Positions 46,272 to 57,305 of a stretch of DNA of 64,000 bases are shown here, piece by piece. The notes beneath the pieces were generated by a model, which worked only from the letters and a program-made list of their open reading frames with translations, made no database searches and was not told the origin of the DNA. The stretch is from positions 2,356,001-2,420,000 of the forward strand of contig JAHEWK010000003.1 of assembly GCA_020740775.1 (NCBI GenBank), given 5' to 3'. Numbering within the stretch: the first letter of the stretch is position 1; every line of letters begins with the position of its first letter. Source of the stretch: Ilyonectria destructans. Lineage: Eukaryota; Ascomycota; Sordariomycetes; Hypocreales; Nectriaceae. Made by a program: the position numbers and the translations under genes.

Positions 46272-47886
46272 CTACTGTTTGATGTAGAGATGCGAACCAC
46301 GTTTCGCGACGTCAATGCTCATGCCAACCTCGATATAGGCGTCAGGTTCGTCGCCGCTCTTGGCATTGGGGAACATGGGACACAACTGCATCCCCATGCA
46401 CCCCATCTTGGGAGCCCCCTCATCAACGTCGCGGAACTTTCTGAGCGCGCGGTCGGGCTCGACCTTGTGGCGGATGCCCGTTTGGGGATCGACGTTGGGC
46501 AATTTGCACCTGAATCGGTCAGTTGGGTTCTGGTTTGGGTAGTTTGGATTGTGGAGCAGCCTACCGAACTGTCCGGCACGAAACGTCAAAATGGCACTCC
46601 TCGTTGGTGGACGGGTGTTTGAGGTTGATGACCTTCCAGGTCTCTTCCTCGTATTCTTCGCTCCCGGAAGCTTAGGTAGATCAGTTAGTCTGCGAAGCTA
46701 AGGCAAGGGGTTCGGGGGCGGCGCACTAATGATGTTGGGCCTGAATCGACGTGCATCAAGTTCTTCCATGGCCTCGTCCTTGAGGAGCAAGGTGTCGAGG
46801 TTCTGCATGCTAGTCAAGCTAAGCAGGTGGAGGGGATACTGGTAGATAGATTGTCAATCGGAGGGTCCGAGATAGGCTTGCGAAATGGAAAAATGGTAAA
46901 TGACTTACACCATCATGGAAGTCAACGGCAGGCTGGTAACCAAGCTCGCTTTTTCGCTGGGCATTGCGGAAAACCTCTCTCCGCTTCGACGGGTCCATCC
47001 TGAACAACCCGAGGCGATGTTGGACGCCCAGATACTGAGTCAGCTCTGGGGGGAGCTCAGTTTCCACATTGAGCGCGAATGTCACGTCATTCCAGATCTT
47101 GACATTTGCGAATGTGTAGCCGCAAGCCTTGATGTCTTGATCGGAGGGGAACGAGACTGGCAACATGAATTCCTTCTCGGGCTCAGCCTGGAGGCCACGG
47201 CTTAACTTTGCCGATACCCACTGCACCAGGCCTCGCAGGCCGCGGTCCATCCATGGGAATCTCACGACCAAGAAGGCCTCGTCCACCTTACCAAGCAGCC
47301 TGCTAGTCTTTGTCGGATCCGGAGTCCAAAGGTCGACCTTGACATTGGCCAAAAGAGGAAGCTGCCTCAGGGTCAGGAACTGCCACACCGGCTTAGCCTG
47401 TAGATCACCGGAGGTGGCGGCGCCGGCTCCGGCGGGAGCGCGCAGCTGGGCAAAGGTGTATAGGCGGTCAAACTCAAGGCCCGAGGACAGGACCCTGCTG
47501 CGGGCGAGCTCGATGCCTCTGCACGACTTGATCGGGTAGATGTACAAGCTCTGGACCTTGGCAGAGCGGCCGGGCTGGGCGCGGTGGACGGGCGACATCT
47601 GGTCCCGGAGGTTGGTGGACTTCGGCGGCAGGCCGAGCATGGAGTGGGTCTGGCCGAGGGCATCGCTGCGCTCGACCGGGATGGGCGGGAAGAGGATAAA
47701 GACGGGGACAAGAAAGGCGACGACAGTGACGACGAGCAGGAGGAGCGAGACGGCGTCCAGCTGGTCGACGAAGGCCGGCAGCGTCGTCGTGGAAAAGTGC
47801 CCGAGCCTCTGGACGAGGGCGGAACCATGCGTAGCGTCTGCGAGCTGGCTCTGCAGGCCAAACGCCCCCGATCCAGGTTGGGACAT
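46272..47886 (-). CDS. MOSC-domain protein with N-terminal membrane anchor
   Basis: Probable molybdenum-cofactor-binding protein related to mARC/YcbX. Mammalian mARC, anchored in the outer mitochondrial membrane, reduces N-hydroxylated compounds with cytochrome b5. Exons 47886-46909, 46838-46727, 46670-46565 and 46509-46272 give 477 residues. Residues 44-66 are a hydrophobic anchor (LLLLVVTVVAFLVPVFILF). The MOSC_N barrel starts at VQSLYIYPIKSCRGIEL; the MOSC core has YQPAVDFHDGYPLHLLSLTS, then RRFRPNII, SGSEEYEEETWKV and CRTVRCKLPNVDPQTG. The Cys within RCKLPNVDP corresponds to the Cys that ligates Mo in mARC-type proteins. The short minus-strand ORF at 46272-46589 is only the last exon plus intron. 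It is tail to tail with SMC2, stops 228 bp apart. Confidence 0.9.
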
Positions 47887-48056
47887 TGAATGGCCAGATG
47901 TGCTCTCTCGCAGCTGCAGCCTACTATCTCGGCGGTGGCGGGAGAAAAGGGAGGGCCGTAGCGGCGGGAACGCGTGCGAGATGGAGGTGCAGACGGGGGG
48001 GGGGAAGGTTCCGGTTCGGTTGCTATGCGGTAGTTGGGTAATTTAGTTGCTCTGAA

Positions 48057-48098
48057 GCCAGATGCCAGATTCCAGATGCCAGATTCCAAGTTCCAGAT
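48057..48098. repeat. 14-bp tandem repeat upstream of the MOSC gene
   Basis: Repeated CCAGATGCCAGATT units, nearly three copies, the last degraded. They lie about 170 bp upstream of the MOSC start. Confidence 0.75.
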
Positions 48099-48240
48099 TG
48101 AAGAGAAGTTGTTGTTAGACTTCGGGTGTAGTCTGACCAGGCGCTCACCGGCTTGATAGGCCCACTTCTCAAACGCCTGCCGCGCCCCCGTTGCCCCCGA
48201 ATGTCTGAGCGCTGCAGGACGTGGCGCATTGACCGTTTGA

Positions 48241-48300
48241 GCCGTGACTGACTGAGACTGACTTGCTGTGACCGACTTTGACTGAGAGGCACTGACTGGG
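48241..48300. repeat. GACTGA-type imperfect repeats
   Basis: A loose cluster of GACTGA/GACTGG hexamers on the plus strand. A similar GACTGG-rich array occurs at 1482-1527. Confidence 0.5.
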
Positions 48301-48800
48301 ACTGCGACAGTGGCTAAGGTAGTGAGCATGTCATTGCGCCTCGATGGATGGTCCAGCAATATGAGACACCATTCCATACTCTGCAGTCCGTCTTGATACA
48401 CGAAGCTGATGGTGTTGAAGACGGCACTCACGCAACGTTCCTGATTGCTGATTGGCAACCCGGAGAGGGCTGACCGAACTACCCTGTACCTGACAGTGCA
48501 AATCTTGCGCGAATCATCAAATCAGCCGCAGAGGCTCCCCACCATGACGCAGCGGGCTCAACGTGCTAGGGACCAACGGCACCTTGCAGCCAGGATGGCA
48601 ATTGATACGAAAAAGTATCCACCAACTCCCGAGTCCAGCTGCACAATTGAGGCGCGCACTTACAAAGTTAGCTCTCAGTCCTACTGCGAGTGTGCGGGAA
48701 CTGTGCTGTAAGTGTGTAAGCGTGCCAGATGGTCCCGAGCGTGGCGATTTTCAGTGGCGATTACCGTATTGGTAGCCGTGCCTGTCGTGTGTGTCTGTGT

Positions 48801-48824
48801 GGGGGGACGGGGGGGACGGGGGGG
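48801..48824 (+). repeat. G-run cluster (possible G-quadruplex)
   Basis: Three runs of six, seven and seven Gs separated by AC dinucleotides. The runs are long enough to supply four G-tracts, so a quadruplex could form on the plus strand. Confidence 0.6.
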
Positions 48825-50884
48825 CCGAGAACCACGACGGCTGAGAATCGTGGATGGGAATTGGGCTTCACAGATCGAGTTGTACTACGTAATGCACTGC
48901 CTGGCGGGGGCATGCCAGCTATGCACGTACCGCACAATCTCGATCGCCCGTCACATCACCCCATGCTGCTGGTCTCAGTCCAATACCTGCAGGAGGAAGT
49001 CGTGTCGATAGGTCCCCAAGGTGCTCCGCGCCAACGGTAAAACGTACCAAAAAAACCTTAGTCTCGAGCTTCCCCATCCCGTTTTTAGGGGACTGCCGCC
49101 AACGAGCTCTGATACGCAGGAATTGGCGAGCCAGCGATCCCGAAGGGCGGTCAAGTGCATTTACCCTTTGGCGGAATGTCCTCGTGGCTGGTCCAGCGCC
49201 GCTCACTAGAGAACTAGGGAGCTAGAAAGTGCTATACTACCGACGTATTGTCCCTGGAACGGGTGTCACCTCAGCTGAACTGGGGTAGCGTCCTTTGGTG
49301 ACGCAAAAAGGAAACGAGGAAAATCGATCTAGGAACGCATCCGCTCTCACCTCATAGCTCGGTCGTTGAACTCCGTCGTGTTACGTGTTTCGCCCCCTCA
49401 AACCACACGATCCAATATTGCGGTCGGTCACTGCTAGGCCGTAGTCTCGCCGCGGAATACTCGGTCAATCTCGCGCACATTGGCTAAAATCTCCAGGCCC
49501 TAAAATGATCTGCCCGCTCTGAACAGCTGAAGGGCGGGCCTAGAGCTGAAGACTATGGTCGTCCCATGCTCCTAGCTGATCTACTCAGCTGCACGCGTAC
49601 GAAGTGCAAATCACCTCTAGGGTAAGGGTACGAACGAGGCCGGCAATATCGGGACGCATCCCGCCAAGCCGCTCGAGCCAGATTGCAGTCAGTACTCATG
49701 CGCTCTCTCTCAGCTCTGTGCAGCCGTGCAGGAGAAAGGAAGAGGAGCTCCCGCATTGATCACCCCGAGGCTGACGGGAAAGAGGCCATCCACACCACTA
49801 TTTCCTGTTTCCCTTGATGTTTCCGGTGACTGACTCGTGGCGTACCTAGCGGCGGGCAGATGCTGGGAGGCATTTCACTGGATGGGTGTCCCAATGCGGT
49901 CGCCAACTAACATGGATGGTGAGCAATTGGGGTTGGTTGCCAATGTCTCTGTCAGCGTCCATCCTACACGCCATGTCCGTAGCGCGTGCCGTACCCCCCG
50001 CATGGCATGCCGCACTCCGTTCTCCGAACACTGGTGCTGGATCTCGGTGGTATACATGTTCATGCTGGCCCAATCTCACATGACGAGGAGAAGTGCGGGC
50101 GACCCAAAAATAGGCCGCCCACCACTGGCACGCAGTAGGGTTACAGTAGGTATAGTAGCTCGACCATTGGAACCAAGTTTTCGATGGTTCAGTATGCCGT
50201 GGCGGGCGACGGGCCAGGGCCTGCTATCCCCCGCTCGTGCGGAATGCCTGTTGGTGTGAAGTCGGACCTGGATGACGGCGCCCCACACACACGCCCACCT
50301 CTTGGGCCTCTCCCATCCCCACTGGAGTGACCATCCTCGCTCACACTCACGCAGGTGTTATGACACACGCGCGTGCCCCATCTGCAGGGCAGGGCAGGGC
50401 CGGGGCCGGCCAAGAGCCAGCGTCCATAGACATCGCAGAGGATGAGGCCAAGACTCGAGAGATCCATGGCCGGGCTGAGGAGGGGCGGGTGGGTGGCCGT
50501 CGGCGTGCAGGGTTGGATCCTGGGAAATTGGAGGAACGAGAGGCAAGACACCGAGAGGGTTCTGCGGCGCCGCCCTCTCCAACCTCCGTTCGTGGGGCCG
50601 TGGGCGGGATCCGTCCCCCCCATTCAGCCTCCGCGAACTTGAGCCACACGCCGTCCGGTCCAATGGGTGCCGACGCTTATCGGAGCACGTCACCGCAGAG
50701 AGCCACCGTGTCAAGCCATCGAGGCAAACCAGTCTCGCAACCTTGGGAGGTTATCGGCAGTCAGAGCCAGTCCGGCAACCAGTCGGGCAGAGAAATTGAC
50801 CAGGACGAACTAAAAAAGACTCGGCAGTGGGGCGGCCATCGGAGATGATCTTCTGCTTGTCGAGGCGGCTGGCCGATATGTGTA

Positions 50885-50912
50885 GTGCTATGTGCTAGGT
50901 GCTAGGTGCTAG
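50885..50912. repeat. 7-bp tandem repeat
   Basis: Four copies of GTGCTAG, the first ending in T instead of G. Confidence 0.85.
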
Positions 50913-50946
50913 GAACGCAGGGTAATCAACATGCGGACAAGTGAGG

Positions 50947-50975
50947 AGCAGCAGCAGCAGCAGCAGTAGTAGTAG
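50947..50975. repeat. AGC/AGT trinucleotide repeat
   Basis: About six AGC triplets followed by four AGT triplets. On the minus strand they create a poly-Leu run in a spurious ORF. Confidence 0.9.
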
Positions 50976-51090
50976 GAACGATACGTACTTTTCGTTCGTA
51001 CTTTTTGGATACGGCGGACCTGGGTGCGAGCCATAATGCAAGATGTAATGTTTAGGTCGAGTTGGGTGACAGGGATTGGAGGGATATCCA

Positions 51091-51120
51091 TCAAGGATGT
51101 CCACCCAAGGATGTCCACCC
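51091..51120. repeat. 14-bp direct duplication
   Basis: Two adjacent copies of AAGGATGTCCACCC. Confidence 0.8.
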
Positions 51121-52839
51121 GCACCTGCAGAAAGATGCCAGTTCCTGTTTGGGCTGTGGCCTTTCGGGGGAAGACATCGAGGAGCCACCCCCAAAAAGCG
51201 GCCAAATAGTGGGTGAGGGGCAGCTGCGGAAGGCCGTGGCCGCGGCCAGACGCCGGTACCTCCCCTCCCCACCCGGCGGTATGTACATAAGGTAGGTACC
51301 TAGGCAACTTAGCTAAGGTAGGGAGTGCGAAGTGCCATGTAAGAATTGTTTGGCCGGGGTTTGGTTTCAATCAGCGGGGGTTCCAGAGGGGGAGAATTAA
51401 AAGCATTCATGCTTAGGTAGGCATGATCTGATATCTGGGTCTCCTATGAACTAAGGAGACCCATTTTCGACGCGTCTCAATTTCCTTCTGTCAAATAAGT
51501 AAACCTTCCCTTCGCTGGCTTGTTGGTAGAAGAAGAAAAATCAATCTCGAGGTGAATTACGTAGGTGGTACCTCTTGGGCTCCTCACCGGCTGTGTCCTC
51601 CTTCGCCCTCACCCGTATGCCGCTCTCCACTGCGTGCACTAAAAGTGCACCGATGAGCCCAATGAGCCCACCCTCCACCATCAGGGCTCAAACAGACAGA
51701 AGGCTTCTAGACCCGTAGACCCCAGCGGATCCCTGACCCCAGAGCTGGGTTGATGCCAAGACGACCGTCAGATTTCCATTTCTAGTCAGGGACTGGAGTC
51801 GCTGCTCCATACCCTGGCGCTGGCATGCCCTGCCTCGCTCTGTCTGGCCAGGGCGCTTGCGGTCCCCACGCTCCGGGTCGTGAGTAGACGCCGGCGCCGC
51901 CTCTAGCACCGCCCTAAGGCTCGTTGGATGGCGTCTTGCTTCCTTGTCAGGCCACTTCGACATCCGCACGACGTCAAGGCCGCAAATCGAGCTGGTCGAG
52001 TGCCGGGGTGGGAACGCGATGCCGTTCCCCCCTGGTTCCTAACTGGTCAAGCCCTGCCGACTCAGTCCACAGGCTGTCAGTAGGGGTTCGAGGGAGCCGG
52101 GCGCGGCAAAGTCTGATGACGGCCTCTTGGTTTTCCCATTCTGAATTGAGATTGGAGATTTGCCACGATGGCCTTTATGACCCAGGGCGTGTATTTGGTG
52201 CACACCACGGAAAACACCGCGCTGGACCCCTGTTCGGCCCCTTGCCTTCCCCGGTGTGTTCTATTCGCTGTCAAGCAAGGCATCCCTCGACTCGGGGGAA
52301 AATCCTTCTCGACCGGGAGGAGCATACCGGCGTCAAGCTTTGAGCATCCTCTGTCACCGAGACCTCGCCGTCAGAGGGATCTTCCTGGCAACTTGGCAAA
52401 TCCAACACGAGCCTCGCCATCTTTACCATAGAAGGACGAGTTGACTAGTCAACTCCATTCCTCATGACACAGGCACGTAATTGCGTGCTGTAGAAAAAAG
52501 TTCATCCACCAGAGGGTCATGCTGCTGGATAGGTACTAATGATGCGACAGAGCAAAACAACCGCCAGTTAGCATGATCGTACTTTGTCCAATGGGTGGCA
52601 TCGATATGTACGACTGATACGACAAATAAAGATATCATCGCTCCTGACCAGCCTAGGATTGGCTAGATGAACGACGGAGCCCGTTGCAATTGCTGGGCCA
52701 CCCCCCCGTTGGGCCTTTGGGCCGCTTCACGGCCGTGCTCTCCGAGGGCTGGCGCAGGAAGTTTGACAACTTCAATAGGAGGTATCTAGGCTGCCCCACA
52801 CAGTCGATATACGACCGATCAACGGAGTAAAAAGAGCCT

Positions 52840-53035
52840 TACAGAAGCTCTCTTCTAAAAATTAGAAATTGAGAAGTAATTTAGTGTTATATACTGTGCT
52901 CTGTAGTATACTTTAGATCAACAATATCTTATCTGTGACCCCACTTTTAGAAGAATAAGAACTAAACTTTGGTACATTATCTAATACTTTTGGGTACTGA
53001 ATACTAAGTGTTTAAGGGGCGTATTAGGCACTTGC
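52840..53035. repeat. AT-rich island, possible RIP-degraded repeat remnant
   Basis: About 200 bp that are strikingly AT-rich against GC-rich flanks, crowded with TA steps and stop codons in all frames, and containing the inverted repeat TTCTAA/TTAGAA at 52853-52867. This is the look of a transposon fragment altered by repeat-induced point mutation, but no element end or coding remnant is recognisable. Confidence 0.4.
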
Positions 53036-55487
53036 TACACTGTGCTACACTGCACGAACGGTACGTACATATACATTGGGAAGTTGTCAAACTTCCTGTG
53101 CCCGCCTTCAATATAGCCCGGATCCCTTGCACCCGGGTTCCTCTTGTGGAGTCGACTGTTGGCTGGGCGCGTTCAGGTTGACCAGCCCAGGGAAGATCAT
53201 CATGGTACCAATATGACTTGTCATCTTGACTTCGCGGCCAGCACCGCGGCGTTGTCCAAGGGCTGCGATCAAGAGAGGAGCCCGCGATTCGTGGTGTCAA
53301 GAAGCTCGTAGATCAACCACGAACGGAAGTGCAAACCACCCAATCATTTCCTCTGCTCTTCACAGCTGCTGACATCGTTCTAGAATCTAGGTAGGCAAGG
53401 GTTTGACGGGAAGCTCCCGATCCGTGTAACAAAGCAAAGTGGCGGGTGCCCTTGTTGACACGCAGCTGTCATGGGATGCTTGCCTGTACACCTGCAGCAC
53501 TTGTGCACACTTGCCAATGAAGCTCCATCCAAGAGTCACCTGACTGTTGGTCATCGGAGCCGAGTCTGGATTGCCACGTGAGGTAAGACACCGATATCAT
53601 CGTACAGAGGCAGCCTCTGAATTCTTGCAGATGGATCGTGTGGCTCCTGAGGCGCCTTCCGTATGGCAGTCGAGCAACCTCCCCCCGTCAGTCAACATAT
53701 GCTTCGTAGCGCCCGAAAGTGCAGCAGCCTAACAAGGAGGTAGAGCTAGGGTAGGGTTACTCATAGCTCCGAAAGAGACCTCCGAGACATTGGTCGGAGC
53801 AATCGGGGCTGATCCCAAATCACAGCTGAGGCCATTGACGGGGCAATGCTTGCTGCAGGGCCCGGCGGTTGCTCTGCCTTCAAACTTCCAACGCATGCCG
53901 TTTCTCTTCGGGCCTGTGCTTCAGGTTGGCCCGAACTCTCCCTAGTGCTTAATTAAGCCCAGACCACATAAGACGAGGATTGAGGATCGCGGCCGGGCGG
54001 CCAAAAATCGTTCGGCGGCGGAGGTACTCTGTACTTGGCCGTTGTGTGATCGGTGAATGGAATGGGAATCGGTACATTCCGTTTCGTCGGGTCTCCGCAT
54101 CCGGGAGAGGTCCGGTCCGGCCGAACAGAGGGAGATGGCGTGTACTGAAAACCGGGCAATACCCAGCGCCGGCGCTGCCAGCCCTTGATGGTGTTCTTGG
54201 TATGCCGAGGTCCGCATAAAAAGACTTGTCGACTGTTGGGGTGAAGTCAAAAACGAAGCCACGGCGGCGCTCCGGTGCTGGGTCGGGCCACGCGACGACC
54301 CATGAGTAGCGCCGGGAGCGGCAGCTGATCCAAGCGTTGAGACGCCGTTTGCTGTGTGGGTGGTTGTCAGAAGTTGGGACGGATCCGGCGTCTGGTGGAA
54401 GTTGATGCTACATACGTAGTAGGGCGTAACTCAAGCCTGTATGAACCTATTTGAACCAATTATCCCGGCCCAGTCGACGGGGCCCTATCAGATCGCCATC
54501 TACACCATGTTTTGACTAGGGAGCCATGGACGGATGTCACACCAGGATACCCTGTCACGCCGGCGTTATGCCCTGGTCCCCTGCACTTGCAGTGAGGAGG
54601 AGGTGAAGGAGGGGAGCTATGAAGCCCTGGGTGGCATGGCTGGTTCGCTGGGTGGATGGATGGATTCCCTCTGACCTCCTACTACCCTCTTCCCCTCCCG
54701 ACGGATAGAGTGCAGCGTTGGGCCTGGAGACAATTTTGGCAGCGACAGGCATGCTGTCTGACAGCGCAGGCCAAGTCTGCATCCAGGTCTGCATCGACCC
54801 CCGGCGGCTTGGGGGTTTGGCTCCCAAAAAACGTTGCATCACCGCCTGTTGGGCCTGTCCGCGAGGCCGCCCCTGGTCACGGTCATTTCCAAATGCCTCT
54901 GGTGCTGGTGAGAGCGCGTCGATGCCAAGCGCGCGGCCGCAGATGTGAGATGCCAAAATGGGCACCATGGACGAACAAGTAGTTACTCCGGCCCCGACGG
55001 ACGCCACGGCGGCCGATCCACTATTGCCTCCAGAAGTTCAGCTCCAGTAGGCCACCGCCCGTGTCGGCCAAGCGGTCGAGTGGCTGTCGCGGGCTGTCGA
55101 TGGGACATTCGAGGGGGGCTAGCAGTTGGAGAGCAAGGGATGTTTGACGCCGTCCGGTCCAGCCGTCCGGTTTGCTTTCCGCGCTGTTAAGCTCGTTCGG
55201 GGCAAGCCTCACTTCATCAGACTGACTAGACTCCGAGCCGTGTATGTACTGTGCGTATTCATCTGCCATCCCATCGTCAGCTCAGCACGCCAGAGCGAAA
55301 GCAAAAGCCACGGCTAGAAAAACACCAGCGGCCTGGAACTGCCAGGGTCAGAATCGCAGAGCCCAAACAGCCCAAGAGTCTGGAAGCTTGCAAGGCAAGG
55401 TCGGGACCCTTGCTCTTGCGGAAGGTACATCGTAGTCTGGGAGGCCGGGGTGTGCTCCTTCCCCCTCCAACCATCCTGCCTTCAACC

Positions 55488-55518
55488 CGCCAACCTGCCG
55501 CCAACCTGCCGCCAACCC
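55488..55518. repeat. 11-bp tandem repeat
   Basis: About three copies of CGCCAACCTGC. Confidence 0.8.
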
Positions 55519-55879
55519 AGTCCCGCCCCGCGCCCGCTGCTGGAATAACATCATCCATCCTTCGTCCATAATCCGTCGCCCGTCCTTCGGCCTCTAGTAC
55601 AGCTCTTATTCTTATTACTGACACATGGGCCACCACCACATCCCGGGGACCTGTTCTTACATATTAACTACACTTATTGTTATTGCCGCTGTTGGTTATT
55701 ATTACTGCTCTTTGCTAACTCCTACTACCTGTCTCATCGTCATCGCCATCACCATCATTATCATCAATTTCGTGCCGCTCCCTACAACAAACAAAGCCAC
55801 TGGCCCTACAGTGTACTTTACTTTACTCTCTCCTCTCTTTAACGCCTCTCCATCCTTGGCCCCCCCTTCTCCCTCCCAC

Positions 55880-56015
55880 ACACGCACACACACAGACACA
55901 CACCCATTTCCCTCTTCTCTCGGCCGGCGTTTCTTCCGCACTTGCTTCTTTCTACCTATACTTCCCAACTGACACACACCCACACACCCACACACACACC
56001 CCCCGGCAGACCCAT
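55880..56015. repeat. CA-rich microsatellite tracts
   Basis: Two CA-rich runs (near 55878-55904 and 55971-56003) in a C/T-rich region upstream of the Zn2Cys6 gene. It may be part of a pyrimidine-rich promoter or leader. Confidence 0.7.
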
Positions 56016-57305
56016 CCATCCCATCCACTCCTCTGCAGAATCTCCAGCCCGGATCCGCACCCGCAACAAGCAACAACAGAAGTAGGTAGCAGAAACCTAC
56101 GGGGCTCTGCTGTCAACTCAACAACAACACCACCCGCTCTGTTTTCCCCTTGTTGTCTCTCTTTTTGTTGCCACACCGTTACGTCCACGCGCGGGCCATC
56201 CGCAACTAGTGGCCTGCTCTACTCAGCTGCTTGTTTGTGGACCTTGCCGCTCATTAAAAGACCCGGCCTGGTTCTTGGCTGGCTCCCGAGACGGCCCACG
56301 ATCATCGATTGACGCCCCCATTAGGTCTGCATGCCACAGCACTCTCCCGAAGAATACGACATCCCCGGCTTTCATCTCCAGGGGGTCTGCCCAACCCAAC
56401 TGGACCAACACTGCCTTCGACCATACGGTCCATACCACCTCTTGCTCGCCACTTCGGACTTTGAATGGACACCCCTGACTTCCCGGGATCCCGCCCAGCT
56501 TCTGCCCTACAAAGGGCCCTGGAGCTTCTCCTGTCACGGCGTGACGGCCTACCTCCCCCTCCCCAGCTGCTATACATGACCCTGCTGTCGTGGTCAGCCC
56601 CTCCTCGTTGACGGACATCCTGAAAGCCCCCACCAGCAACCAAACAGCGCCCTTGCAACCCACGTTTCACTAGACCGCGGACATTCTCCCGCTTTCCTGG
56701 ATCTATCCGCAAGCCCAAGGGTCTTGACAGACTTGACCCTGTAGCTTCCCTTTCAACTAAAAGTTGGACAGCTCTGGACCGGGCCACACACTGACACACT
56801 GACACATCGACATCATCCAAACCCCCCATCACATTTCATTCCTTTCCCTCCACGCCCTTACCACTCCGCCGGTTTTCTACCAGGGGTTGTCAATATAGAC
56901 TAGGGCTCGACCGTGGTCCTGGTTAGTCACTTCTACCGGCAGCAGCCAGAAATTGGCAGCTGGCCCCTGGAATTCTTGACCCCCGTCGACTTTGTCTCAT
57001 CGGATACTTTCTTTCGCCGTCAGTTCCTGCTTGGCTGGAGCCTTGAAGCTCATATATTCCTAGCCGCCCTTGGCAACCGACTGGTTGGAACCGCGGACCT
57101 GGTGTTGAAGCAGAAACAATCTGCTTTGGCGCAACCACAGGTATTTGTGTTTCTGACGCAGGCCCCTAGTGGTTGCAATCCAACCAGTGCCACGTCCCCG
57201 GCCAGCATGCGAGTCTTACCCTTAACCCTCCAACACCGCCCCAGACGTTCTTAAGAGCACCGAAACGCCCCAGTTACTCGAGCGACTCTTGATTCGCCTG
57301 CCACC

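Larger units (their letters stand above)
47887..57305. other. Gene-free stretch of about 9.4 kb
   Basis: No recognisable gene between the MOSC gene and the Zn2Cys6 factor. It holds tandem repeats, a G-run cluster at 48801-48824, an AT-rich island near 52840-53035, and a pyrimidine/CA-rich tract at 55850-56015. Part of the right end may be a long leader of the transcription factor. The open frames inside it (for example 50327-50848 plus and 50909-51370 minus) are shadow-like, several driven by triplet repeats. Confidence 0.6.

Noticed and set aside
46272..46589. A separate 105-residue minus-strand gene
   Set aside because: Its 3' half is the last exon of the MOSC gene, and the 5' half is intron read-through; splicing at 46565/46509 joins it in frame to the upstream exons.
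50895..51370. Minus-strand ORFs ending in a poly-Leu or poly-Tyr/Cys run
   Set aside because: The run is the AGC/AGT trinucleotide repeat read in different frames; no real membrane protein is supported.
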